Source: CAXQZU01 sp964228555 (GTDB lineage Bacteria; Planctomycetota; PLA2; JAEUHO01). Taken from it: a stretch of 10,745 nt of DNA. The notes under the pieces were generated by a model that was given only the letters and a program-made list of their open reading frames with translations, ran no database searches and was not told the DNA's origin. Below, piece by piece: positions 1 to 6,729 of the stretch; the stretch's first letter is position 1; every line of letters begins with the position of its first letter. Position numbers and translations under genes: made by a program. The stretch lies in assembly GCA_964228555.1 (NCBI GenBank), contig CAXQZU010000032.1:1-10745 (forward strand), in the 5' to 3' direction.

Positions 1-2208
1 AGCAACTCGCAGGCCTGCCTGCCGCCCGAGCCGGTGGTGGCGCCCTGCGAGGCAGTCCCCACCAGCGTGGAGATCGACGAGCGCGTCTCCCCCGCCGTGG
101 ACTGCAACCCGGTCCGCACGCAGCACACGCTGGTCGTCACCGTGCGCGACCAGGCCGGCAACCCCATGCCCGGCCAGCGCGTGGAGTGGATCCTGGCGCG
201 CTACCCCGAGGCCGTGGGCGACATCGTGGCCCACGACGACCAGTACGGCGTGGGTGCCATCGCGCCCGTCCGCGCCACCGGCCTGGGCAACAACGGCAAC
301 AAGATCGACAACCACTACGCCATCTCGGTGACGAACTACGACACCGAGAGCATCGACGCCGGCAACAACTGGCCCTACGCATCCACCGGGGGCGCACGCC
401 TGCCCGACATCGAGGTCGGCACCGGCCAGTCGTGGATCACCTTCACCTCGGTGCGCGAGGGCGTCACCGAGCTGATCGCCTACGTGCCGGCCATCCGCGA
501 CGGCACGCGCCACAAGGTGTGGGCCAAGAAGGTGTGGGCCGACGCCGACGTGCGCTTCCCCGAGGACAGCGCGCAGGTGCTCCCGGTGGACGTGCAGCCG
601 CTGGCCGTCGCGCTGGTCCGGACCGACGGCTCGGGCATCCCCGGCCAGGCGGTGGAGGCCGAGGTGCTCGACGGCCCCGAGGCCGCGTTCGTGGGCAGCA
701 ACGCCCGCACCATGCGCATCGACACCAACGCGCTGGGCGTGGCCGAGCTGATGCTGCGCAACCTCTCGGGCGTGCCCGGCCCCAGCCGCGTGCGCCTGAC
801 CGCGCTGGGCTCCTTCTACGGCGAGACCTGCCCGCGCTCGCGCATCGTCACCGTCCGCTGGCAGCGCGCCCAGGTGAGCGCCGAGTGCGGCTTCCCCGAC
901 GGCGCCCTGGCGGCCGCGGGACGCCCCTTCGCCGCCGCCGTGGTGCTGCGCAACACCGGCGACGCGCCCGCCGAGGGCGTGGTGGCCGAGCTGCTGCTCC
1001 CGCAGGGCCTGTTGCTGGCCGAGGGCGGCCCCTTCCCGGCCAGCCTGGGCACGCTGGCCCCCGGGCAGGAGGCCAGCCTGACGCTGCGCCTCGTCGGCGA
1101 GACGGAAGGCGCCGTGACGCTGGGCGTGGCCGTGCGCGACGCGCGCGGCGGCGTGCTGGCGCGCAGCGAGTGCCCCGTCGAGGTGGTGGCCGGCCGCCTC
1201 GCCATCACCACCACCTGCCAGCCGGCGCGCGTGCCGGTGGGCAGCGAGGTGCGCTTCGTCGTCGCCGTGCAGAACACGGGCCGGGGCCCGCTGGACGAGG
1301 TGGTGCTCACGGACGCCTTCCCCGAGGGCATCACGCCGCTGAGCCAGCCCACCGTGTCGCTGGGCACGCTGGCGCCGGGCGAGTCGCTGGAGGTGGAGTT
1401 CGCCGGCCGCGCCGAGCGCGCGGGCACCTTCACCAACACGGCCCGCGCCGTGGCCTCGCGCACCGCCGAGGCCTCGTCGGCCTGCACGCTGCAGGCCGTG
1501 GAGTGCCGACTCGAGATGACCCTCGTGGGCCCTGACACGATCTACTACGGCGAGCAGGCGGCGTACACGCTGGTCGTGCGCAACGCGGGCGACGGCGAGG
1601 CCGAGGGCTGCGTGGTGCGCGTCACCAACGGCGGCTGCCTGGGCGGCGGCTTCCAGGACTTCAACGTGGGCCCGCTGGCCCCCGGCCAGTCCTTCTCGCA
1701 GGAGTGGCAGGTGGTGGCGCGCCAGGTGGGCGCCTGCGCGGTGTCGGCCGAGAGCACCTGCGGGCAGCGCTGTGCCGTCAAGGCCCAGGTGGCCATGCAG
1801 GTGACGGGCCTGCCTGCCCTGCAGGTGGAGATGACCGACAAGGCCGCGGACGGCAGCGAGGACGGCGTGTTCAACGTCGGCCAGACCTTCCTCTACCGGC
1901 TGCGCATCGAGAACGACATGGGCACCGACACCACGCCGGAGATGTTCGTGCAGTGGAACCTGCCCGCCGAGCTGGAGTTCGTCAGCGGCCGCGCGCTGCG
2001 GGACGGCGTGCCGGTGACGGGCCAGGGCCCGCTGGCCCGCTCGGGCTCCTTCGGCCTGCGCGTGGGCGAGGGCCTGGACTTCGAGGTCCTCGTGCGCGTG
2101 CTGGCCGCACCGCCCTCGGCCTGGGTCAAGACCGTGGCCGAGGTGCGGCGGGCCAGCGACAATGCCGAGCTGGCGGCCGAGACCGAGAGCACGTCGCTGC
2201 GACCCTAG
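1..2208 (+). CDS. Secreted/surface Big-1-like + DUF11 repeat protein, 5' partial
   Basis: The frame is open to the left edge, so the N-terminus and any signal peptide are missing; 735 residues are visible, ending in TAG. Numbering from the first visible codon, residues about 37-190 look like an Ig-like Big-1 (invasin-type) domain ('LVVTVRDQAGNPMPGQRVEW') with an inserted Asn/Gly-rich segment and a 'GQSWITFTSVREGV' module. Residues about 195-288 form a second Ig-like unit ('VRTDGSGIPGQAVEA'). Residues about 289-735 are four DUF11-type beta-sandwich repeats carrying 'NTGDAPAEGV', 'NTGRGPLDEV', 'NAGDGEAEGC' and a more diverged last copy. More than a dozen cysteines are spread along the chain, consistent with disulfides outside the cytoplasm. 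No membrane anchor or sorting motif is seen at the C-terminus. The role is probably structural or adhesive at the cell surface, inferred from family only. This protein type is frequent in Planctomycetota. The next gene starts 68 bp downstream with its own ribosome site, so they need not be co-transcribed. Confidence 0.85.
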   Translation, partial: SNSQACLPPEPVVAPCEAVPTSVEIDERVSPAVDCNPVRTQHTLVVTVRDQAGNPMPGQRVEWILARYPEAVGDIVAHDDQYGVGAIAPVRATGLGNNGNKIDNHYAISVTNYDTESIDAGNNWPYASTGGARLPDIEVGTGQSWITFTSVREGVTELIAYVPAIRDGTRHKVWAKKVWADADVRFPEDSAQVLPVDVQPLAVALVRTDGSGIPGQAVEAEVLDGPEAAFVGSNARTMRIDTNALGVAELMLRNLSGVPGPSRVRLTALGSFYGETCPRSRIVTVRWQRAQVSAECGFPDGALAAAGRPFAAAVVLRNTGDAPAEGVVAELLLPQGLLLAEGGPFPASLGTLAPGQEASLTLRLVGETEGAVTLGVAVRDARGGVLARSECPVEVVAGRLAITTTCQPARVPVGSEVRFVVAVQNTGRGPLDEVVLTDAFPEGITPLSQPTVSLGTLAPGESLEVEFAGRAERAGTFTNTARAVASRTAEASSACTLQAVECRLEMTLVGPDTIYYGEQAAYTLVVRNAGDGEAEGCVVRVTNGGCLGGGFQDFNVGPLAPGQSFSQEWQVVARQVGACAVSAESTCGQRCAVKAQVAMQVTGLPALQVEMTDKAADGSEDGVFNVGQTFLYRLRIENDMGTDTTPEMFVQWNLPAELEFVSGRALRDGVPVTGQGPLARSGSFGLRVGEGLDFEVLVRVLAAPPSAWVKTVAEVRRASDNAELAAETESTSLRP
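865..2205 (+). repeat. Four tandem DUF11-type domain repeats (protein level)
   Basis: Four consecutive units of about 100-130 residues begin near nt 865, 1195, 1504 and 1810. Units 1 and 2 share 'SLGTLAPG' (unit 3: 'NVGPLAPGQ'), placed after a variable loop, and units 1-3 share an 'N.G.....' strand. The repetition is at protein level; DNA identity between units is low, so they are old duplications rather than a recent expansion. Boundaries are by eye. Confidence 0.7.
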
Positions 2209-2239
2209 ACCGGACCATCCACGCCACGGAGCCGGCGAC

Positions 2240-2257
2240 GGCGCCCTGCGGGCCGCC
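2240..2257 (+). terminator. Weak GC hairpin between the DUF11 gene and fhs
   Basis: GGCGCCC (2240-2246) can pair with GGGC and GCC (2250-2253, 2255-2257) around a 3-nt TGC loop, with C2254 bulged. It lies 31 bp after the upstream stop codon and 8 bp before the Shine-Dalgarno of fhs. No T-run follows, so it is not a canonical intrinsic terminator. It could be a processing or leader hairpin, or chance pairing in GC-rich DNA. Confidence 0.2.
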
Positions 2258-2265
2258 CTCGCTGC

Positions 2266-2274
2266 AAGGAGGTG
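2266..2274 (+). promoter_or_regulatory. Strong Shine-Dalgarno for fhs
   Basis: AAGGAGGTG ends 2 bp before the ATG at 2277. The core AGGAGG is 5 bp from the start codon and matches the anti-SD almost perfectly. It fixes the fhs start and is by far the best ribosome site in the window, suggesting high translation. Confidence 0.85.
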
Positions 2275-2276
2275 CC

Positions 2277-3971
2277 ATGAAGGACGACCTGGAGATCGCG
2301 CGCTCGGCGCGCCTCAAGCCCATCGACGAGATCGGGCGCGCCGCGGGCCTGCTGCCGGACGAGGTCGAGCCCCACGGCCGGCACATGGCCAAGGTCTCGC
2401 TCTCGGCCATCGAGCGCCTCAAGGACCGCCCGCGCGGCCGCTACATCGTCGTCACGGCCATCACGCCCACGCCGCTGGGCGAGGGCAAGACGGTGCACAC
2501 CGTGGGCACCTCGCTGGCGCTGGCGCGGCTGGGCCGCAAGGTGGTCACCTGCCTGCGCCAGCCCAGCATGGGCCCGCTGTTCGGCATCAAGGGTGGCGCC
2601 GCCGGCGGCGGCTACAGCCAGGTGGTGCCCATGGAGGAGTTCAACCTCCACCTCACGGGCGACATCCACGCCGTGCAGGCCGCGCACAACCTCGTGGCCG
2701 CGCACATCGACGCCTCGCTGCTGCTGGGCAACCGCTTCGGCTTCGACCGCGAGCGCATCCTGTGGCGCCGGGTGATGGACACCAACGACCGCGTGCTGCG
2801 CGACATCACCGTGAGCCAGGGGGGCGACGAGAAGGCCGTGCCGCGCAAGACGGGCTTCGACATCGCCGTGGCCAGCGAGCTGATGGCCATCCTGGGCCTC
2901 GCCGACGGCCTGCGCGACATGCGCCAGCGCATCGGCCGCGTCGTGCTGGGCTTCCGCCCCGACGGATCCCCCATCACGGCCGAGGACACGAAGTGCGCGG
3001 GCGCCGCCACCGTGATCATGCGCGAGAGCATCAAGCCCACCCTGATGCAGACGATGGAGGGCACGCCCTGCTTCGTGCACGCGGGCCCCTTCGCCAACAT
3101 CGCCCACGGCAACTCGTCCATCGTGGCCGACCGCATCGCCATCCGGCTGGCCGACTACGTGGTGACGGAGGCCGGCTTCGGCGCCGACATCGGCTGCGAG
3201 AAGTTCTTCAACATCAAGTGCCGCGCCTCGGGCCTCACGCCGGACGCTGCCGTGCTGGTCTGCACGGTGCGCGCGCTCAAGATGCACAGCGGCCGCTTCA
3301 ACATCGTGCCCGGCAAGCCGCTGGACCCGGGCCTGCTCAAGGAAGACCTCGACGCGCTCAAGGCCGGCATCGGCAACCTCGTCAAGCAGGTCGAGAACGT
3401 GCGCCTGCACGGGATCCCGGTGGTGGTGGCCATCAACCGCTTCCCCAGCGACACCGACGCCGAGCACGCCTACATCGCCAAAGCCGCGCGCGAGGCGGGC
3501 GCCTCCGACGCCTGCGTGAGCGAGGTGTTCGGCAAGGGCGGCGGCGGCGGCCTCGAGCTGGCGCGCGCGCTGGAGAAGGCCTGCGAGCAGGGCGCTTCCT
3601 TCAAGCACCTCTACGAGCTCGACAGCCCCATCCGCGCCAAGATCGAGACCATCGCCACGCGCATGTACGGCGCCGCCGGCGTGGACGTGCTGCCGCAGGC
3701 GGCCTCCGACATCGAGCGCTACGAGAAGGCCGGCTACGGCAAGCTGCCGATCTGCATGGCCAAGACGCAGTACTCGCTCTCGCACGACCCGGCCCTCAAG
3801 GGCCGGCCCACGGGCTTCCGCCTGCCCATCCGCGAGGTGCGCCTCTCGGCCGGCGCCGGCTTCCTCGTGCCGCTGGTGGGCACGATGATGACCATGCCGG
3901 GCCTGGGCAGCGCGCCGGGCCTCGAGCGCGTGGACATCGACGAGCAGGGCCGCATCGTCGGGCTGTTCTAG
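2277..3971 (+). CDS. fhs: Formate-tetrahydrofolate ligase (10-formyl-THF synthetase)
   Basis: This cytoplasmic enzyme joins formate to tetrahydrofolate using ATP, giving 10-formyl-THF for purine synthesis, formyl-Met-tRNA and C1 pathways. The 564 residues match the usual 555-565 of the bacterial family. Visible landmarks are the P-loop region 'TPTPLGEGKT' (63-72), 'RQPSMGP' (94-100), the family signature 'GIKGGAAGGGY' (103-113) followed by 'NLHLTGDIHAV' (123-133), 'FANIAHGNSS' (272-281), 'TEAGFGADIGCEKF' (297-310), 'VRALKMHSG' (331-339), 'PVVVAINRFPSDT' (381-393) and the C-terminal 'GTMMTMPGLG' (535-544). The start is set by the Shine-Dalgarno just upstream. Between 'KMHSG' and 'LDALKAGI' there is a segment of about 20 residues longer than in short acetogen enzymes; I take it as clade variation. 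No folD, formate dehydrogenase or Wood-Ljungdahl gene lies beside it, so acetogenesis cannot be inferred. The acyltransferase follows 7 bp later and is probably co-transcribed. Confidence 0.97.
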   Translation: MKDDLEIARSARLKPIDEIGRAAGLLPDEVEPHGRHMAKVSLSAIERLKDRPRGRYIVVTAITPTPLGEGKTVHTVGTSLALARLGRKVVTCLRQPSMGPLFGIKGGAAGGGYSQVVPMEEFNLHLTGDIHAVQAAHNLVAAHIDASLLLGNRFGFDRERILWRRVMDTNDRVLRDITVSQGGDEKAVPRKTGFDIAVASELMAILGLADGLRDMRQRIGRVVLGFRPDGSPITAEDTKCAGAATVIMRESIKPTLMQTMEGTPCFVHAGPFANIAHGNSSIVADRIAIRLADYVVTEAGFGADIGCEKFFNIKCRASGLTPDAAVLVCTVRALKMHSGRFNIVPGKPLDPGLLKEDLDALKAGIGNLVKQVENVRLHGIPVVVAINRFPSDTDAEHAYIAKAAREAGASDACVSEVFGKGGGGGLELARALEKACEQGASFKHLYELDSPIRAKIETIATRMYGAAGVDVLPQAASDIERYEKAGYGKLPICMAKTQYSLSHDPALKGRPTGFRLPIREVRLSAGAGFLVPLVGTMMTMPGLGSAPGLERVDIDEQGRIVGLF

Positions 3972-3978
3972 GCTGCCG

Positions 3979-4779
3979 ATGGCACGCGACGCAGGGCGCC
4001 CGGGCGCGGATCCGGCGGTGTTCCCGCGGGACGTGCTCTGGCCGCTGCGCGCGCTCTCCTTCGCCCTCGTGGCCTTCCTCGTCACGGGCGGGGCCTTCTG
4101 CTGCAGCGTCGTGGCCTGGCTGCTCGACCCCGTGGGCCACCGCCTGGCCGACTGGGTGCTGCGCCTGTGGGGCCGCGCGCTGGTGGCCGGCAGCGGCATC
4201 CGCCTGGTGGTCGAGGGCCGCGAGCACCTGCAGGGCGCGAGCCCGCGCGTGCTGGTGGCCAACCACGGCTCGTGGCTCGACCCCGCCATCCTGGGCGCCG
4301 TGAGCCCCGGGCCGCTGCGCTTCGTGCTCAAGCGCGGCCTCATCGCGCTGCCCTTCGTGGGCTGGCATGCCTGGGCCACGGGCCACTTCCTCATCGACCG
4401 CGACGACCCGCGCGCGGGCAAGGCACTGCTGGACCGCGCCGTGGCCTATGCCCGCAAGCGCAAGGTGAACCCGGCCGTGTTCCCCGAGGGCACGCGCAGC
4501 CCCGACGGCCGGCTGGGCCCGCTCAAGGGCGGCGCCGTGCAGGTGGCCATGGCCGCCGGCTTCGACATCCAGCCCATCGCCATCCTCGGCTCGTGGGAGC
4601 GCATGCCGCGCGGCATCCCCTACCCCCGCCGCGGCGGCACGGTCACGGTGCGCTTCGGCCCGCCCATCCCGGTCGAGGGCGCCGTGGGCGGCCCCGGCCG
4701 CCGGGCGCTCACGCAGCAGGTGCGCGAGGCGCTGGTGGCGCTGGGCGTGCCGCCCGGCGCGGACCGGCCGGCCGCCTAG
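3979..4779 (+). CDS. 1-acyl-sn-glycerol-3-phosphate acyltransferase (PlsC family)
   Basis: It is predicted to move an acyl chain onto lysophosphatidic acid to make phosphatidic acid, at the inner face of the cytoplasmic membrane. The 266 residues fit the family. A hydrophobic stretch at about 25-50 is the likely membrane anchor. Motif I is 'NHGSWLD' (95-101, catalytic pair H96 and D101), motif II lies around 'GHFLIDRDD' (135-143) and motif III is 'FPEGTRS' (168-174); 'DIQPIAILG' (196-204) fits motif IV. The exact acyl acceptor cannot be told from sequence, as ornithine-lipid and other acyltransferases share these motifs. ATG lies 7 bp after the fhs stop with no clear Shine-Dalgarno, so translation is probably coupled to fhs. 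A downstream GTG at 4018 has no better ribosome site. The stop shares four bases (CTAG) with the stop of the opposing gene. Confidence 0.92.
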   Translation: MARDAGRPGADPAVFPRDVLWPLRALSFALVAFLVTGGAFCCSVVAWLLDPVGHRLADWVLRLWGRALVAGSGIRLVVEGREHLQGASPRVLVANHGSWLDPAILGAVSPGPLRFVLKRGLIALPFVGWHAWATGHFLIDRDDPRAGKALLDRAVAYARKRKVNPAVFPEGTRSPDGRLGPLKGGAVQVAMAAGFDIQPIAILGSWERMPRGIPYPRRGGTVTVRFGPPIPVEGAVGGPGRRALTQQVREALVALGVPPGADRPAA

Positions 4780-5732
4780 CGCGCCCGCACCAGCCGCTCG
4801 CGTCCGATGCCCGCGCGCGCCAGCAGCGGCGCGACCTGCTTCATCCAGCGCCGCCCGTCCTGCACGTAGCCCGCCGTGGGCGCCAGGCCCGGCACGCGCG
4901 CCCCGAACCACGCGTTCATGCGCTCCATGCACAGCTCGCGCACCAGCTTGGCCGCCATGCTGGCCAGCCCCACCTCGAGGTGGCGCCCGTCGCCGCCGGT
5001 GGCGAACTCCACCTGCAGCGAGCGCGCGCCGTCGCGCAGCCGGTAGCGCGCCTCGCCCTCGCCGGCGGGCAGCTCCTCCACGCCGTGGAAGGGGAACACG
5101 CCCGCCAGCCACGGGCCGTAGTCCAGCCGCCCGCCCTGCCGGTCCAGCCTCACCAGCACCTCCTCGCCGGGCAGTTCCTGCAGCACGCGCATCAGCAGCG
5201 TCACGGTGGCGAGGAACAGCACGCGCGACTTGTTCCCGGTGGCCTCGAAGGCCTCGTTGAGCTCGCCGGGCAGCGCCGGCGCCACCCACACGCCCAGCGG
5301 CTCCACGCCCTTCACCAGGCAGCGCGCGCGCAGGTCGCGCGGCAGGTCCGTGGCGGGCAGGCGCGCCAGCTCGGGCTCGCCCCACCATGGGTCCGCGAGC
5401 GCCGACGCCGCGGGCCGGTCGCCGCAGGCGGCCAGCAGGCCCGCCAGGTGCTCGGGCAGGTCGCGACCCGCGCCGACCAGCCCGAAGGCCACGCCGCGCG
5501 CGAGGCCCGGCAGGCCGTGCCGGCGCTTGACCTCCTTGCTGTCGTCCACCGGCACGGGCAGCGGCTGGCCCCGGCGTGCCTTGCCCGCACGGCAGGCCAA
5601 GCCCTCCAGCGCCGCATGCAGGTCCACCGCGCCCCGGGCGGGGGCCTGCGCCAGCCGGAAGGCGCTGGCACCCACCACCAGCGGGCCCAGCATGGGGCCG
5701 TAGCCCGCCTCGTCGAGGCCGATCACCAGCAT
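4776..5732 (-). CDS. RNase HII-like (RNase H fold) nuclease, diverged family
   Basis: The 318-residue protein opens with 'IGLDEAGYGPMLGPLVVGA' (4-22), the RNase HII signature DEAGxGP..GP with D7 and E8. 'VDDSKEVKRR' (62-71) parallels the DSKxL..kKR block. 'VRLDRQGGR' (194-202) can supply the third acidic residue (D197). 'GGDGRHLEVGLASMAAKLV' (246-264) parallels the D...AASilAKvtR block, giving D248. 'TAGYVQDGRRW' (286-296) resembles the C-terminal GYG region. All four acidic positions therefore have candidates. It is much longer than RNase HII (about 200 residues), with an extra segment at about 85-190, so substrate (RNA-DNA hybrid, single ribonucleotides or other) is uncertain. Similar proteins are known to me from Planctomycetes. 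The ATG at 5732 is chosen because the motif starts at residue 4; no clear Shine-Dalgarno precedes it, and an in-frame GTG 14 codons upstream (about 5774) is an alternative. Confidence 0.8.
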   Translation of the reverse strand: MLVIGLDEAGYGPMLGPLVVGASAFRLAQAPARGAVDLHAALEGLACRAGKARRGQPLPVPVDDSKEVKRRHGLPGLARGVAFGLVGAGRDLPEHLAGLLAACGDRPAASALADPWWGEPELARLPATDLPRDLRARCLVKGVEPLGVWVAPALPGELNEAFEATGNKSRVLFLATVTLLMRVLQELPGEEVLVRLDRQGGRLDYGPWLAGVFPFHGVEELPAGEGEARYRLRDGARSLQVEFATGGDGRHLEVGLASMAAKLVRELCMERMNAWFGARVPGLAPTAGYVQDGRRWMKQVAPLLARAGIGRERLVRAR

Positions 5733-5826
5733 GCGCGAGCCGGGGAGGGCGCCAGCATGCGGCCATCTCACCCGCCACCGGGGACAAGGGGCCTCGCACG
5801 CACGCCCGCTACCATCGCCAGCCACC

Positions 5827-5834
5827 GAGGAGAG
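5827..5834 (+). promoter_or_regulatory. Shine-Dalgarno for the LOG-family gene
   Basis: GAGGAGAG lies 7 bp upstream of the ATG at 5842 and decides this start; the same frame is open further upstream to about 5731. It sits in the 109-bp gap between divergent genes, which must also hold promoters for both, although no convincing -35/-10 pair is visible there. Confidence 0.75.
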
Positions 5835-5841
5835 TCCTGCC

Positions 5842-6663
5842 ATGACCGCCGCACGCCACGACGGCCCCACCTGGCCCCACCACCACCCGCCGGCACGCAC
5901 CGGCGCCGAGGAGCGATTCCTCTCGGGCCCCCGCCCGCGTGGCACCGAGCTGGGCTGGGTGCTGGGCATCGCCGCAGAGTTCGTCAGCGGCTTCCGCAAG
6001 CTGCACTTCGCGGGCCCGTGCGTGACAGTGTTCGGCTCGGCGCGCTTCCCTGAGGGCCACCGCGACTACCAGCTGGCGCGCGAGGTGGGTGCCGCGCTGG
6101 CCCGCGCGGGATTCACGACGATGACGGGCGGCGGGCCCGGCGTGATGGAGGGCGCCAACCGCGGGGCGCACGAGGCCGGCGGCCGCAGCATCGGCTGCAA
6201 CATCGAGCTGCCCCACGAGCAGGAGCCCAACCCCTACCTGGACGTGTTCGTCGAGTTCCGCCACTTCTTCGTGCGCAAGGTGATGCTGGCCAAGTACTCC
6301 TACGGCTTCATCGCGCTGCCCGGCGGCTTCGGCACCCTCGACGAGATCTTCGAGGCCGCCACGCTGATCCAGACCGGCAAGATGGGACCCTTCCCCGTGG
6401 TGCTGATGGGCACGCACTACTGGCGCCCGCTGCTGGACTTCCTGCACAAGGACATGGTGGCCGCCGGCACCATCGACCCCACGGACGCCGCGCGCATCCT
6501 CGTCACCGACGACCCGCAGCGGGCCGTGGACCACGTGCGCGAGGTGGCCGTGCGCGACTTCGGCGTGGAGTTCGGTGCCCCGCCCCGGCCGCGCTGGTGG
6601 CTGTTCGAGCGCGTGCCGGCCCGCTGGAAGCGCCCGCCCGCCCCCACGCCCTCGGGCGCCTAG
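5842..6663 (+). CDS. LOG / TIGR00730 family nucleotide 5'-monophosphate phosphoribohydrolase
   Basis: The 273-residue cytoplasmic protein has the Rossmann-like LOG fold. 'VTVFGSARF' (61-69) opens the first strand, 'TGGGPGVMEGANRGA' (95-109) is the nucleotide-phosphate loop, R145/K146 sit in 'FVRKVMLAKYSYGF' (143-156), and 'LPGGFGTLDE' (159-168) is the diagnostic PGGxGTxxE with the catalytic Glu. Family members split N-glycosidic bonds of nucleoside 5'-monophosphates; plant and fungal LOGs activate cytokinins, while bacterial ones serve nucleotide turnover or are annotated as lysine decarboxylase by mistake. The exact substrate cannot be read here. The first ~55 residues, including a His-rich 'PHHHP' and 'LGWVLGIAAEFVSGFRKL', precede the fold as in the longer bacterial subgroup. 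The C-terminal tail is Pro/Arg/Trp-rich. It is transcribed divergently from the RNase HII-like gene. A perfect hairpin begins at its stop codon. Confidence 0.92.
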   Translation: MTAARHDGPTWPHHHPPARTGAEERFLSGPRPRGTELGWVLGIAAEFVSGFRKLHFAGPCVTVFGSARFPEGHRDYQLAREVGAALARAGFTTMTGGGPGVMEGANRGAHEAGGRSIGCNIELPHEQEPNPYLDVFVEFRHFFVRKVMLAKYSYGFIALPGGFGTLDEIFEAATLIQTGKMGPFPVVLMGTHYWRPLLDFLHKDMVAAGTIDPTDAARILVTDDPQRAVDHVREVAVRDFGVEFGAPPRPRWWLFERVPARWKRPPAPTPSGA

Positions 6664-6682
6664 GCCGGCGCCCGGGCCGGCC
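6663..6682 (+). terminator. Perfect 7-bp GC hairpin at the LOG gene stop
   Basis: GGCCGGC (6663-6669) and GCCGGCC (6676-6682) form a perfect stem around a GCCCGG loop, starting on the last base of the TAG stop codon. No T-tract follows, so termination would have to be non-canonical. Placement directly after the stop supports a role, but GC-rich DNA makes such hairpins by chance. Confidence 0.35.
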
Positions 6683-6694
6683 GTGCGACAGGCC

Positions 6695-6724
6695 TTGCTC
6701 GCCCCTGCCCGCGCGGCCACCATC
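6695..6724 (+). promoter_or_regulatory. Possible weak promoter before the Pro-rich membrane protein gene
   Basis: TTGCTC (6695-6700) and CACCAT (6719-6724) are 18 bp apart. Transcription would start about 6730-6731, at or next to the GTG start codon, giving a leaderless or nearly leaderless mRNA; this would fit the lack of a good Shine-Dalgarno. Each hexamer matches only about half of the sigma-70-type consensus. Confidence 0.2.
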
Positions 6725-6729
6725 GGGGC

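Noticed and set aside
2740..3300. Acetogenic (Wood-Ljungdahl) lifestyle suggested by fhs
   Set aside because: Formate-tetrahydrofolate ligase is widespread in non-acetogens and no other pathway gene is in the window.
2205..4421. 738-codon minus-strand open frame antisense to fhs
   Set aside because: It overlaps the unmistakable fhs and acyltransferase genes, and its His/Ala/Gly-rich translation is typical of antisense frames in high-GC genes.
3796..5799. Long 667-codon open frame on the minus strand
   Set aside because: It is a GC-driven shadow of the acyltransferase and RNase HII-like genes; the translation is low-complexity Ala/Arg/Gly/His with no recognisable motif.
5740..5841. TACCAT (5810-5815) as a -10 element for the LOG gene
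   Set aside because: It resembles a -10 hexamer, but no -35-like sequence lies at 16-19 bp, so I could not support a promoter.
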